Below, one piece after another: positions 40,295 through 51,452 of a DNA stretch of 64,000 nucleotides. Numbering within the stretch: position 1 is the first letter of the stretch; each line of letters opens with the position of its first letter. The stretch is taken from contig NZ_JADDIX010000072.1 in the NCBI RefSeq assembly GCF_015070855.1, positions 1,879-65,878 of the forward strand. Direction: 5' to 3'. The DNA is from Pseudomonas lopnurensis. GTDB lineage: Bacteria > Pseudomonadota > Gammaproteobacteria > Pseudomonadales > Pseudomonadaceae. A model generated the notes under the pieces. It was not told the origin of the DNA. It saw nothing but the letters and a program-made list of their open reading frames with translations, and searched no databases. The position numbers and the translations under genes are program-made.

Positions 40295-41950
40295 TTGCCA
40301 GCGCCCGTCCAATCCATGCCGCTGTTGCTGCTGGCCGAACGGCCCGAATGGGCCGGGCGGCTGCGTGCCTGCCTGCAGGCCTCGCACAGCGCACAGCCAT
40401 TGATCGTCGAGCCGGACTGGGAAACGGCCAGCGCGCATCTCGAAGGCCCCTGCCTGCTGCTGGCCACACCCGGGCGCCGGCCACCTCCCGGGCGCTGTCC
40501 CTGGCCGCTGATCCTGCTGCTGGACGAGGAGCCCCGGGAACCCCCGGAAGGCGCGGTCGACTGGCTGGTGGCCGACCAGCTCAGCCCCGAGGTGCTGCGC
40601 CGCTGCCTGCGCTATCTGCGCGAGCGCTGCAACCTGCAGGGCACCCTGCAGCGCCTCGCCGAGCAGGACCCGCATACCGGCATCGCCAACCGCCAGGGCT
40701 TCCAGGCGCTGCTGCTCAATGCGCTGGCCGAGCACCAGGGCCATGGGCTGGTACTCGGCTATCTGGATATGGACAATTTCCGCCACGTCAACGACGCGCT
40801 CGGCCACCAGGCCGGCGATCGCCTGATCCTGCAGGTGGTGGCGCGGCTCAAGGCACAGCTGGAGGCCCGCGACCTGCTGGCGCGCCTGGGCGGCGACGAG
40901 TTCGCCCTGCTGCTGGATACCCGCGGCGACCCCCGCCGTGCCGAATCGGTCGCCGATCTCGTCGTCGAGGCCCTGGCCGAGCCCTACTGGATCGATGGCG
41001 AAAGCCTGATGCTCGGCTGCAGCCTCGGCCTGGCGCGTGCCAGCGCCGGCATCGGTGCCGATCCGCTGCTGTGGAACGCCCAGATCGCCATGCGCCAGGC
41101 CAAGGCTGGCCAGGGTTGTACCTGGCATGTCTACGACGAGCGGAGCAACCGCAGTGCGCGCAGCCTGGCCGATCAGGAGGGCGAGCTGCGCCGGGCGCTG
41201 CGCCGCGGCGAGCTGGAGCTGCACTACCAGCCACGGTTGTGCCTGGCGAGCGGCCGCATCGTCGGGTTCGAGGCGCTGGTGCGCTGGGTGCATCCCGAGC
41301 GCGGCCTGCTGGGCCCGGATGCGTTCATCCCCATGGCCGAAGAGAGCGGGCTGATCGTGCCGCTGGGCTACTGGGTGATCGCCCGCGCGCTGCGCGACCT
41401 GCACTGCCTGCATGCGCACGGTGCGGATGCGCTGCACATGGCGGTCAACCTGTCGTTCCGCCAGTTCCAGGACAGCCAGTTGCTGCCGACCCTCAACCGG
41501 CTGATCGACGAATGCGCCATCGACCCGCACTGGCTGGAGTTCGAGCTTACCGAAACCGCGGTGATGCGCCGCAGCGAGCAGGTCCAGCAGACCATGCAGG
41601 CCCTCGGCCGGCTCGGCGTGCGTTTCTCGCTGGACGACTTCGGGACGGGCTTTTCCTCGTTCGTGCATCTTTCCACCCTGCCGATCACCCTGCTGAAGAT
41701 CGACAAGAGCTTCGTCGCCGACATGGTCATGCGCCCCGAGAAACTGCAACTGGTGCAGGCGATGGTCGGCCTGGTGCACAACCTGAATCTGGAGGTGGTC
41801 GCCGAAGGGGTGGAAACCGCCGAGCAGCTCGACCTGCTGCGGCGCTTCGGCGTCCAGCAGGTGCAGGGCTACCTGGTCAGCCGGCCGCTGCCGCTGGCCG
41901 AGCTGATGGCGTTCATGCAGGTCGAGCAGCGCGCGGGACAGGCGCACTGA
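40295..41950 (+). CDS. GGDEF-EAL protein, cyclic-di-GMP phosphodiesterase, ProE-like
   Basis: About 551 residues: a degenerate receiver-like N-terminus (to about 110), a GGDEF domain with intact RLGGDEFALLL, and an EAL domain with FEALVRW, NLSFRQFQ, ELTETAV, DDFGTGFSSF, KIDKSFV and AEGVET, so phosphodiesterase activity is expected. P. aeruginosa ProE occupies the same position next to rep. The start is uncertain: TTG at 40295 has GGAGG 4 nt before it; the ATG at 40316 has no site; and the upstream frame to 40238 has poor codon use. Divergent from rep. Confidence 0.85.
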   Translation: MPAPVQSMPLLLLAERPEWAGRLRACLQASHSAQPLIVEPDWETASAHLEGPCLLLATPGRRPPPGRCPWPLILLLDEEPREPPEGAVDWLVADQLSPEVLRRCLRYLRERCNLQGTLQRLAEQDPHTGIANRQGFQALLLNALAEHQGHGLVLGYLDMDNFRHVNDALGHQAGDRLILQVVARLKAQLEARDLLARLGGDEFALLLDTRGDPRRAESVADLVVEALAEPYWIDGESLMLGCSLGLARASAGIGADPLLWNAQIAMRQAKAGQGCTWHVYDERSNRSARSLADQEGELRRALRRGELELHYQPRLCLASGRIVGFEALVRWVHPERGLLGPDAFIPMAEESGLIVPLGYWVIARALRDLHCLHAHGADALHMAVNLSFRQFQDSQLLPTLNRLIDECAIDPHWLEFELTETAVMRRSEQVQQTMQALGRLGVRFSLDDFGTGFSSFVHLSTLPITLLKIDKSFVADMVMRPEKLQLVQAMVGLVHNLNLEVVAEGVETAEQLDLLRRFGVQQVQGYLVSRPLPLAELMAFMQVEQRAGQAH

Positions 41951-41986
41951 CCGGTCCGCCGCGTTCGCGGCAGACCGGTCGACGGT

Positions 41987-43963
41987 TCAGCGGACCATGT
42001 GCAGGAAGTGCATGTGCTTTTCATACTGGCCGAGGATGTCGCTGATCACGTCCTCGCGGCTCCAGCCCATCACGTCGTAGTCCTGGCCGCCTTCCTTGAG
42101 ATGCACCTCGGCGCGGAAGTACTTGCGCTCCTCGCGCTCGTCATCCTCGCTGCTGGCGGCGACGAAGCTGGGCATCGCATAGGCCCGCGGGCGAACCTCG
42201 TAGATGAAGTCCGGTTCGCCCTCGTGGACGATCTCGAAGCGCACACGGCGGTCCTCGCCTTCGTTGATCTCGACGGTGTAACCCTGCTTGCGCATTTCCT
42301 CGGCGATGGCCTCGCAGGCCGGATGCACCACTTCGGCGATGAAACGCACCACATGGGCGCGGCGCGGGAACAGCATCAGCGTCCGCAGGCGCCGCTGCCA
42401 GCCGCCCTCGCTGCGCGGTGCGCTGGGTGAAGTGCTCAGTGCCTGGTAGCGCAAACCCTGCTTGGTCGCGTCCAGACGCAGCGCCTTGAGCAAGCCCCAC
42501 ATCGAGCAGAGCAGGGCAATGGTGAAGGGCAGGGCGCTGGCGATCGTCGCCGTCTGCAGCGCGGTCAGGCCGTCGGCCAGCAGCAGCGCGATGGCGACAC
42601 CGCCCATCGATGCCGCCCAGAAGATCCGCTGCCATACCGGCGTGCCCTGTTGGCCGCCGGAGGCGAGCATGTCCACCACCAGCGCACCGGAGTCGGCCGA
42701 GGTGACGAAGAACACCACCACCATGACGATGGCGACCAGCGATATCAGCGCCGAGAAGGGGAAATGCTCGAGGAAGGCGAACAGTGCCAGCGAGCTGTCG
42801 CGCTCGATGGCTTCGCCGAGGCTGCTGACGTGCTCCCAGAGGATCATGTGGATCGCGGTATCGCCGAATACGGTCATCCACAGCAGGGTGAACGCGGTCG
42901 GCACCAGCAGCACGCCGGTGACGAACTCGCGAATCGTCCGTCCGCGGGAAATCCGCGCGATGAACAGCCCGACGAAGGGCGACCAGGCCAGCCACCAGCC
43001 CCAGTAGAACAGGGTCCAGCCGCCGATCCAGTCGTTCGGCTCGTAGGCGTAGAGGTTGAAGGTCTTGTTGACGATGTCCGACAGGTAGCTGCCGGTGTTC
43101 TGTACGAAGGTCTGCAGGATGAACACCGTCGGCCCGGCAACCAGCACCAGCAGCAGCAGCAGCGCCGCCAGCGTCAGGTTCAGCTCCGAAAGCCGGCGTA
43201 CGCCCTTGTCCAGGCCGGTGACGACCGAAACCGTGGCCAGCAGGGTGGTGGCGATGATCAGCCCGATCTGCACCGGCACCGAGATCGGCAAGCCGTAGAG
43301 GTGGTTCAGGCCGGTATTGATCTGGGTGACGCCCAGGCCTAGCGAGGTCGCCACGCCCAGCACCGTGCCGATGATGGCGAAGATGTCCACGGCATGCCCG
43401 ATCGGCCCGTAGATGCGTTCGCCGATCAACGGGTAGAGCGCCGAGCGCAGGGTCAGCGGCAGGCCGTGGCGGTAGGCGAAATAGGCCAGGATCATCGCCA
43501 CGATGGCGTAGATCGACCAGGCATGCAGGCCCCAGTGGAAGAAGGTGATCTTCATCGCCTCGCGCGCGGCGAGCGTGGTGCCGCCTTCACCGGTCGGTGG
43601 CGAGAGGAAGTGCATCACCGGCTCGGCAACGCCGAAGAACATCAGGCCGATGCCCATGCCGGCGGAAAACAGCATGGCGAACCAGGTCAGCGCACTGTAA
43701 TCCGGCACGCTGTGGTCCGGGCCGAGCTTGATGTCGCCGTAGCGACTGAAGGCCAGCAGCACCACCATCAGCAGGATGATCGCGACGGCGAGGATGTAGA
43801 ACCAGCTGACATTGGTGATGATCCAGGCCTGTGCGTCATCGAACAGCGTCTGCGCATGGCTCTGGAAGACGATGCTGTAGATCACGAGCGCCAAGATGAT
43901 CAGGGCCGAGCCGTAGAAGACCGGGGCGTTGAGAGTTGAAATGGAAGACTGTTTTGCCTCCAT
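41987..43963 (-). CDS. betT: BCCT-family choline transporter
   Basis: 658 residues with 12 membrane segments and the BCCT signature GWWLAWSPFVGLFIARISRGRTIREF. After the last segment, a cytoplasmic tail of about 150 residues (RRAHVVRFIAEVVHPACEAI ... GQYEKHMHFLHMVR) is that of BetT proteins, where it tunes activity to osmotic strength. Imports choline for glycine betaine synthesis or catabolism. AAGGAG lies 7 nt before the ATG at 43963. No bet dehydrogenase genes are in the window. Confidence 0.92.
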   Translation of the reverse strand: MEAKQSSISTLNAPVFYGSALIILALVIYSIVFQSHAQTLFDDAQAWIITNVSWFYILAVAIILLMVVLLAFSRYGDIKLGPDHSVPDYSALTWFAMLFSAGMGIGLMFFGVAEPVMHFLSPPTGEGGTTLAAREAMKITFFHWGLHAWSIYAIVAMILAYFAYRHGLPLTLRSALYPLIGERIYGPIGHAVDIFAIIGTVLGVATSLGLGVTQINTGLNHLYGLPISVPVQIGLIIATTLLATVSVVTGLDKGVRRLSELNLTLAALLLLLVLVAGPTVFILQTFVQNTGSYLSDIVNKTFNLYAYEPNDWIGGWTLFYWGWWLAWSPFVGLFIARISRGRTIREFVTGVLLVPTAFTLLWMTVFGDTAIHMILWEHVSSLGEAIERDSSLALFAFLEHFPFSALISLVAIVMVVVFFVTSADSGALVVDMLASGGQQGTPVWQRIFWAASMGGVAIALLLADGLTALQTATIASALPFTIALLCSMWGLLKALRLDATKQGLRYQALSTSPSAPRSEGGWQRRLRTLMLFPRRAHVVRFIAEVVHPACEAIAEEMRKQGYTVEINEGEDRRVRFEIVHEGEPDFIYEVRPRAYAMPSFVAASSEDDEREERKYFRAEVHLKEGGQDYDVMGWSREDVISDILGQYEKHMHFLHMVR

Positions 43964-44327
43964 GCTGCGCTCCTTGAGTGTGTGGCTGGGGAGTGGCCGC
44001 CTGTGGCGAAAGGACAGCAATCTAACACAGACTTGGCGCCGGCTCGCCGAGCGGCCGGCCTTGCAGCGCTCGGTACGTGGCGCGAACTGCGCCTGCGGAC
44101 ATGCCGAATGCTGCGGCGGCGGCAGCGGGCGGAGGGGCTCAGGCCTGGCTAGTGGACTGTCTTGGACGTTCGTTTATCCACGCATTGCCGCAGCTCGGGA
44201 GACGCGCAAGAGCCTTTCGAGCGTAGGAGCCTGGAGGACGCCTGGTCCTTGCTGGCGATCCCGATCACCCTTGCCGATGATCGCCAGCACGCTGGCGCCT
44301 ACAACCTAATCCCAGTGAGTTAGCCAA
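43964..44327. other. Intergenic region with a REP-like inverted pair
   Basis: 364 bp between the betT start and the comM stop, both on the minus strand, with no supported gene. At 44223-44302 it holds GTAGGAGCC ... GGCGCCTAC as outer ends, with CTGGCGATC/GATCGCCAG as an inner inverted repeat, the same general layout as the other two-hairpin elements. The rest is GC-rich with no recognisable signal apart from the betT ribosome site. Confidence 0.55.
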
Positions 44328-45830
<1,503 letters not shown>

Positions 45831-45864
45831 TCGATCACTCCTTTGATCGTTGCCGCGGTCCGGT

Positions 45865-46128
45865 CTATTCGGACGCGGGCGCTGCGAGTTTCTCTTCCAG
45901 TTCGGTGACCTTGGCCTCGAGCGCCTCCAGACGGGCGCGCGTGCGGGCGAGCACGACCATCTGGCTGTCGAACTCTTCGCGGCTGACCACATCGAGTTTG
46001 CTCAGCGCACTTTGCACCACGGCCTTGAGCCGGGCTTCGAATTCGCCGTGCGGCAGTGGCGTCTCGCCATTGAACAAACGTGAGGCCTGGGAACCGATGG
46101 CATCGAGAAAAGCTTTGGGTGGCAACAT
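45865..46128 (-). CDS. ubiK: UbiK/YqiC accessory factor for ubiquinone synthesis
   Basis: 87 residues. Short BMFP-type protein: amphipathic N-terminus (MLPPKAFLDAIGSQASRLF), then LKAVVQSALSKLDVVSREEFD and a C-terminal coiled coil (RTRARLEALEAKVTELEEKL). UbiK helps the ubiquinone complex with UbiJ. The ATG at 46128 gives the family start; a longer frame exists upstream. It is the first gene ahead of comM and divergent from glnK over 399 bp. Confidence 0.88.
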   Translation of the reverse strand: MLPPKAFLDAIGSQASRLFNGETPLPHGEFEARLKAVVQSALSKLDVVSREEFDSQMVVLARTRARLEALEAKVTELEEKLAAPASE

Positions 46129-46224
46129 TGAAAACACCTGCTGTTGAACGGCGCGCAGTGTAGCACGCCGTTTTTTCACGCTTGCCGCGGGAGGCGCGCA
46201 CAAAGTTTGAGCAGCTGTGGATGT

Positions 46225-46251
46225 GCAATCGCACTATTTTGGTGCGATTGC
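46225..46251. promoter_or_regulatory. NtrC-type activator site
   Basis: GCACTATTTTGGTGC at 46231-46245 is nearly the textbook NtrC site (as at glnA in enteric bacteria), here extended into a 10+10 bp palindrome, GCAATCGCAC ... GTGCGATTGC. It lies about 110 bp upstream of the expected start of transcription at the sigma-54 promoter, a normal enhancer distance. Confidence 0.8.
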
Positions 46252-46260
46252 GCGTCTTAA

Positions 46261-46866
<606 letters not shown>

Positions 46867-46903
46867 GCAAGACCTCCGAACCCCACGCCCCAGGAGTAAA
46901 ACC

Positions 46904-48220
46904 ATGACTCTGCGAAGATTCGCAGGGCTAGGAGCCCTTTTGTCTCTGTTGAGCCCTGGCTTGGCCATGGCGCAGGAGGCAACGCTGGATTCAGGCGATA
47001 CGGCATGGATGCTTACGGCCACTGCGCTGGTGCTGTTCATGACGATCCCTGGGCTGGCCTTGTTCTACGGCGGCATGGTCCGCTCGAAGAACATCCTCTC
47101 GGTGATGATGCAGTGCTTCGCCGTCACTGGCCTGATGAGCATCCTCTGGATGGTCTACGGCTACAGCCTGGCTTTCGACACCACCGGCATGGAAGCGGGA
47201 GTCACCAACTTCAATTCCTTCGTCGGTGGCCTGGATCGCGCCTTCCTCAGCGGCCTGACCCCGGACAGCCTGATCGGTGCTTTCCCTGAAAGCGTCTTCA
47301 TTACCTTCCAGATGACCTTCGCCATCATCACCCCGGCCCTCATCGTCGGCGCCTTCGCCGAACGCATGAAGTTCTCGGCGATGCTGGTGTTTCTCGGCGT
47401 CTGGTTCACCCTGGTCTACGCACCGATCGCCCATATGGTCTGGAGCGGCGATGGCGGCCTGATGTGGGACTGGGGCGTACTCGACTTCGCGGGCGGCACC
47501 GTGGTGCACATCAACGCCGGTATCGCCGGCCTGGTGGCCTGCCTGGTGCTGGGCAAGCGCAAGGGTTACCCCACCACGCCGATGGCGCCGCACAGCCTGG
47601 GCCTGACCCTGATCGGCGCGGCGATGCTGTGGGTCGGCTGGTTCGGCTTCAACGCCGGCTCCGCGGCGGCCGCCGACAGCACCGCCGGCATGGCCATGCT
47701 GGTCACGCAGATCGCCACCGCGGCGGCTGCGCTGGGCTGGATGTTCGCCGAGTGGATCGCCCACGGCAAACCCAGTGCGCTGGGCATCGCCTCCGGGGTG
47801 GTCGCCGGTCTGGTCGCCATCACGCCGGCCGCCGGCACCGTCGGCCCGATGGGCGGGCTGGTCATCGGCCTGGCTTCCGGGGTGGTCTGCTTCTTCTGCG
47901 CCACCAGCCTGAAACGCAAGCTCGGCTACGACGATTCGCTGGACGTCTTCGGTGTGCACGGTGTCGGCGGCATCGTCGGCGCGCTGCTCACCGGCGCGTT
48001 CGCGGCGCCGGTGCTGGGCGGCTTCGGCGAAGTGGAGAACATCGCGCTGCAGCTGTGGATCCAGTTCAAGGGCGTGCTCTTCACAGTGATCTACACCGCC
48101 ATCGTCACCTTCGTGATCCTCAAGGTGATCGATCTGGTGATGGGGCTGCGCGTCACCGAGGAGCAGGAGACCGTCGGCCTCGACCTCAGCCTGCACAACG
48201 AGCGTGGCTACAACCTGTAA
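46904..48220 (+). CDS. amtB: Ammonium transporter AmtB1
   Basis: 438 residues. Signal-like N-terminal segment ending MAQEAT, then 11 membrane segments. The twin pore histidines are in GGTVVHINAG and FGVHGVGG, and the vestibule Phe/Trp stretch IAHMVWSGDGG is present. Conducts ammonium into the cell under nitrogen limitation and is regulated by GlnK insertion. CAGGAG lies 8 nt before the ATG. It is followed by a second amtB 112 bp downstream. Confidence 0.95.
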   Translation: MTLRRFAGLGALLSLLSPGLAMAQEATLDSGDTAWMLTATALVLFMTIPGLALFYGGMVRSKNILSVMMQCFAVTGLMSILWMVYGYSLAFDTTGMEAGVTNFNSFVGGLDRAFLSGLTPDSLIGAFPESVFITFQMTFAIITPALIVGAFAERMKFSAMLVFLGVWFTLVYAPIAHMVWSGDGGLMWDWGVLDFAGGTVVHINAGIAGLVACLVLGKRKGYPTTPMAPHSLGLTLIGAAMLWVGWFGFNAGSAAAADSTAGMAMLVTQIATAAAALGWMFAEWIAHGKPSALGIASGVVAGLVAITPAAGTVGPMGGLVIGLASGVVCFFCATSLKRKLGYDDSLDVFGVHGVGGIVGALLTGAFAAPVLGGFGEVENIALQLWIQFKGVLFTVIYTAIVTFVILKVIDLVMGLRVTEEQETVGLDLSLHNERGYNL

Positions 48221-48332
48221 CCCATTTCAGGGCGATCCCGGAGCCAACCCGGGGTCAGGGCAGGCCTTCGGCACGGTACGCGACGGCCTGCAGACCGAAC
48301 AGCGCAAAAAGCGCGACAGCAAGAGGTGACAC

Positions 48333-49580
48333 ATGGACAACATAGATCTGGCGGCATTGCGGTACGGCTTCGATACCTTCTATTTCCTGATATGCGGCGC
48401 CCTGGTGATGTGGATGGCTGCGGGTTTCTGCATGCTTGAAGCAGGACTCGTGCGCAGCAAGAACACCACTGAAATCCTGGCCAAGAACATTTCCCTGTTC
48501 GCCGTCGCTTCGGTGATGTACCTGCTGATCGGCTACTACATCATGTATTCCTCCGATGGCCCGGTATTCCCCAGCCTGGGCTTCCTGATCGGTGACGAGA
48601 ACCTCGCCAGCGCAGTGACCGGCGAAGAAGACGCGCCCTATTATTCGGGACGGGCGGACTTCTTCTTCCAGATCGTCTTCGCCGGTGCCTGCATGTCGAT
48701 CGTCTCCGGTGCGGTGGCCGAGCGCATGAAGCTGTGGCCCTTCCTGGTCTTCGCCGTGGTCATGACCGGCTTCATCTATCCGATCCAGGGCGCCTGGAGC
48801 TGGGGCGGTGGCTGGTTGGACGGCATCGGCTACTCCGACTATGCCGGCTCGGGCATCGTGCACATGGCGGGTGCCGCTGCGGCGCTGGCCGGTGTGATCC
48901 TGCTCGGCGCACGCAAGGGCAAATACGGCCCGAACGGGCAGATCAATGCCATCCCTGGCGCCAACCTGCCGCTGGCGACCCTGGGTACCTTCATCCTGTG
49001 GATGGGCTGGTTCGGCTTCAACGGCGGTTCGGAGCTGAAAATCTCCGACATCGATTCGGCCAACAACGTCGCCCAGGTATTCGTCAACACCAACATGGCA
49101 GCCGCCGGCGGACTGATCGCGGCGATGATCGTATCGCGTCTGCTGTTCGGCAAGACCGACCTGACCATGATGATCAACGGTGCTCTGGCCGGTCTGGTGG
49201 CCATCACCGCCGATCCGCTGTCGCCGAGCGGCCTGGCCGCCACTCTGATCGGCGCCGTCGGCGGCGTGCTGGTGGTGTTCAGCATTCTCGGCCTGGACAA
49301 GCTCAAGCTCGACGACCCGGTCGGAGCCATCTCCGTGCACGGCGTGGTCGGCATCTGGGGCGTGCTGGCGGTACCGCTGAACAACGCCGAAGCCAGCTTC
49401 GGGGCGCAGATCATCGGTGTTCTGGGTATCTTCGCCTGGGTCTTCGTGGCCAGCCTGATCGTCTGGGGCATCATCAAGGCGGTGATGGGCCTGCGGGTGA
49501 GCGAAGAAGAGGAATACGAAGGTGTGGACCTCTCCCAGTGCGGCATGGAAGCCTACCCGGAGTTCATGAACAAGAAGTGA
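48333..49580 (+). CDS. Second ammonium transporter, AmtB2
   Basis: 415 residues. Clearly an Amt protein: GFCMLEAGLVRSKN, pore histidines in GSGIVHMAG and AISVHGVVG, and the pocket residues in QGAWSWGGG. It differs much from AmtB1: no cleavable signal, an insert near residues 70-100 and a Cys-containing tail (CGMEAYPEF). It is therefore not a recent tandem duplicate. P. aeruginosa has only one amtB at this position, so the second is a mark of this lineage. No separate sigma-54 site was found in the 112-bp gap. Confidence 0.93.
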   Translation: MDNIDLAALRYGFDTFYFLICGALVMWMAAGFCMLEAGLVRSKNTTEILAKNISLFAVASVMYLLIGYYIMYSSDGPVFPSLGFLIGDENLASAVTGEEDAPYYSGRADFFFQIVFAGACMSIVSGAVAERMKLWPFLVFAVVMTGFIYPIQGAWSWGGGWLDGIGYSDYAGSGIVHMAGAAAALAGVILLGARKGKYGPNGQINAIPGANLPLATLGTFILWMGWFGFNGGSELKISDIDSANNVAQVFVNTNMAAAGGLIAAMIVSRLLFGKTDLTMMINGALAGLVAITADPLSPSGLAATLIGAVGGVLVVFSILGLDKLKLDDPVGAISVHGVVGIWGVLAVPLNNAEASFGAQIIGVLGIFAWVFVASLIVWGIIKAVMGLRVSEEEEYEGVDLSQCGMEAYPEFMNKK

Positions 49581-49596
49581 TTCGCGGTTGAATGAC

Positions 49597-49626
49597 AAGG
49601 GCGCCTTTTGGCGCCCTTTGTTTTTT
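49597..49626 (+). terminator. Rho-independent terminator after amtB2
   Basis: AAGGGCGCC-TTTT-GGCGCCCTT followed by TGTTTTTT, beginning 17 bp past the amtB2 stop. It should end the glnK-amtB1-amtB2 transcript. Confidence 0.94.
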
Positions 49627-49679
49627 CTGGCGCCGCGCTAGAATGCGCGCGACGAGCCGTCGAGCACGGGTTTTCGAAC

Positions 49680-50105
49680 ATGTGGCAACAGACTCTGATC
49701 ACCCTGCGGCCGCGTCCGCGCGGTTTTCACCTGATCACCGACGAACTGCTGGCGGCGCTGCCGGAACTGCGGCAATGCCAGGTCGGTCTGTTACATCTGT
49801 GGCTGCGGCACACCTCGGCATCGCTGACCGTCAACGAGAATGCCGATGCCGCGGTACGCCGGGATTTCGAGCGTTTCTTCGACCGCCTGGCACCCCAGGG
49901 CGAACGCGGCTACGAGCACGATTACGAAGGACCTGACGATCTACCCGCGCACTTCAAGGCCAGCCTGCTCGGCTGTCAGCTGAGCCTGCCGGTCAGCGAG
50001 GGGCGCCTGGCGCTGGGTACCTGGCAAGGCATCTATCTCGGCGAACACCGCGACCAGGGTGGTTCGCGGCAGATAGTGGCAACGCTGCACGGAACGGCAA
50101 GTTGA
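49680..50105 (+). CDS. yjbQ: YjbQ/UPF0047-family protein
   Basis: 141 residues. Conserved core: [30 protein letters not shown] and the metal-site tail [13 protein letters not shown] with three His around a cleft. E. coli YjbQ has weak thiamine-phosphate-synthase-like activity in genetic tests; its true role is unknown. The ATG at 49680 gives the family start. Same order (amtB, yjbQ, sutA) as P. aeruginosa. Confidence 0.92.
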   Translation: MWQQTLITLRPRPRGFHLITDELLAALPELRQCQVGLLHLWLRHTSASLTVNENADAAVRRDFERFFDRLAPQGERGYEHDYEGPDDLPAHFKASLLGCQLSLPVSEGRLALGTWQGIYLGEHRDQGGSRQIVATLHGTAS

Positions 50106-50182
50106 ATTTTTTTTGGCGGTGACGGTCATTCCGCATCGCTGGGCTATAACTTACTACCGCTTTGGCAAGCCATGAGGTGAAC

Positions 50183-50512
50183 ATGAGCGAAGAAGAACTA
50201 GAACAAGACGATCTGGACGTAAGCGACGAGGAGGAGGGGGAAGAACTGAGCGCTGCCGACGACGCCGACGACAGCCTCGACGACGAGGGCACCGACAGCG
50301 AACGTGCCACGCCGACGAAGAAGGCCAAGGCGAAGACCGCCGAGCCTGACGAACTGCCGAGCCTGGAGGCGAAGCAGAAGGAGCGCGATGCGCTGGCGCG
50401 GGCCATGGAAGAGTTCCTGGCGCGTGGCGGTCGGGTGCAGGAGGTCGAGCCCAACGTGGTCGCCGACCCGCCGAAGAAGCCTGATAGCAAGTACGGAAGC
50501 CGCCCTATCTGA
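50183..50512 (+). CDS. sutA: SutA, slow-growth RNA-polymerase-binding factor
   Basis: 109 residues. Very acidic N-terminus (MSEEELEQDDLDVSDEEEGEEL), then a basic linker, and the conserved C-terminal KQKERDALARAMEEFLARGG and VEPNVVADPPKKPDSKYGSRPI. In P. aeruginosa SutA binds RNA polymerase in late stationary phase and biofilms and raises expression of housekeeping and ribosomal genes. MSEEELEQD and the SKYGSRPI end are diagnostic. Immediately followed by a strong terminator. Confidence 0.93.
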   Translation: MSEEELEQDDLDVSDEEEGEELSAADDADDSLDDEGTDSERATPTKKAKAKTAEPDELPSLEAKQKERDALARAMEEFLARGGRVQEVEPNVVADPPKKPDSKYGSRPI

Positions 50513-50526
50513 GCCCGGATGAATAC

Positions 50527-50556
50527 GAAGAAGCCCGCCATCGCGCGGGCTTCTTC
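50527..50556 (+). terminator. Rho-independent terminator after sutA
   Basis: GAAGAAGCCCGC / GCGGGCTTCTTC with a 6-nt loop, 14 bp past the sutA stop, followed by CGTTT. Confidence 0.9.
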
Positions 50557-50572
50557 GTTTCAACGGTACGGT

Positions 50573-50625
50573 TAGGGTCTGTTGACGTTTCAGCGCGGCC
50601 GCGAACGAAACGTCAACAGACCCTA
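50573..50625. repeat. Perfect 19-bp inverted repeat with 15-bp loop
   Basis: TAGGGTCTGTTGACGTTTC at 50573-50591 and its exact reverse complement at 50607-50625. The arms are unlike the other elements of the window and too long and lacking a T run for a normal terminator. The region 50557-50750 between sutA's terminator and the HAD gene holds nothing else I recognise. Confidence 0.85.
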
Positions 50626-50750
50626 GGATGGAGCCGCGCCGCTGCGGTGCATGGGGCTTGTAGGGCGCGCTTAGCGCAACGCCGGGGCATGATGCATGCG
50701 GTGCGCGTGGCGCACCTGCGGTGGGTTGTGGCGACGCTTGCTCGATAGCC

Positions 50751-51452
50751 CTAGCCGTTGCGCCAGCCCTGCAGCAGCGTGGGCAGGTCCGCCAGGCTGC
50801 GGATCTCGCCGTCCGGATGGTAAGCGTGCTGCCAGGCGATGCCGCCTGGGTTGAACCAGACCGCGCGCAGGCCGGCCTGCTGCGCGCCGGCGATATCGTC
50901 CAGCGCATGGTCGCCGACGTGCACGGCCTGGCCCGCTTCGGCCTCGCCGAGGCGCAGCGCCTGCTGGAACGGGTGCGGGTCGGGCTTGCCGATACCCAGT
51001 TCTTCGGCGCAGAGCGTGAACTGGAAGTAGTCGGCCAGGCCCAGGCGGCGCACGTCGGCGTTGCCGTTGGTGATCACGCCGAGGGTGTAGTGGTTGGCGA
51101 GAAATTCCAGGGTCGGCTGCACATCGGGATAGATCTGTACCCCGTGCCGCGCGTCGAGAAATACCTGGAAGCCGCGTTCGGCCAGTTCCTCCGCTTCATC
51201 GGCGGGGTAGCCGGCATCGCTCAGCGCATGGCGCAGGATGCGTCGGCGCAATTCGCTGATGCGGTGCTTGAGCGGAGGTTCGCGCTCGACCAGCATGCGC
51301 CGGATCGCACCCAGCGCCTCGATGGGGAAGTCGCCCAGCCGCGGGGCGTTGTGGCCCAGCCAGTCGCGCAGGGCGGTTTCGGCGCTGTGGATCGCCGGGC
51401 TGGCTTCCCAGAAGGTGTCGTCGAGGTCGAAGGTGATCAGGCGGATGTTCAT
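50751..51452 (-). CDS. HAD-family phosphatase (YigB-like)
   Basis: 233 residues. HAD motifs: [10 protein letters not shown] (nucleophile Asp); II, GVITNGN; III, Lys in [24 protein letters not shown]. Subfamily IA with a helical cap. The E. coli neighbour YigB removes phosphate from a riboflavin precursor and the same function is possible. Its ATG overlaps the xerC stop by 4 nt (ATGA), so it is the last gene of the lptM-lysA-dapF-DUF484-xerC operon. Confidence 0.87.
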   Translation of the reverse strand: MNIRLITFDLDDTFWEASPAIHSAETALRDWLGHNAPRLGDFPIEALGAIRRMLVEREPPLKHRISELRRRILRHALSDAGYPADEAEELAERGFQVFLDARHGVQIYPDVQPTLEFLANHYTLGVITNGNADVRRLGLADYFQFTLCAEELGIGKPDPHPFQQALRLGEAEAGQAVHVGDHALDDIAGAQQAGLRAVWFNPGGIAWQHAYHPDGEIRSLADLPTLLQGWRNG

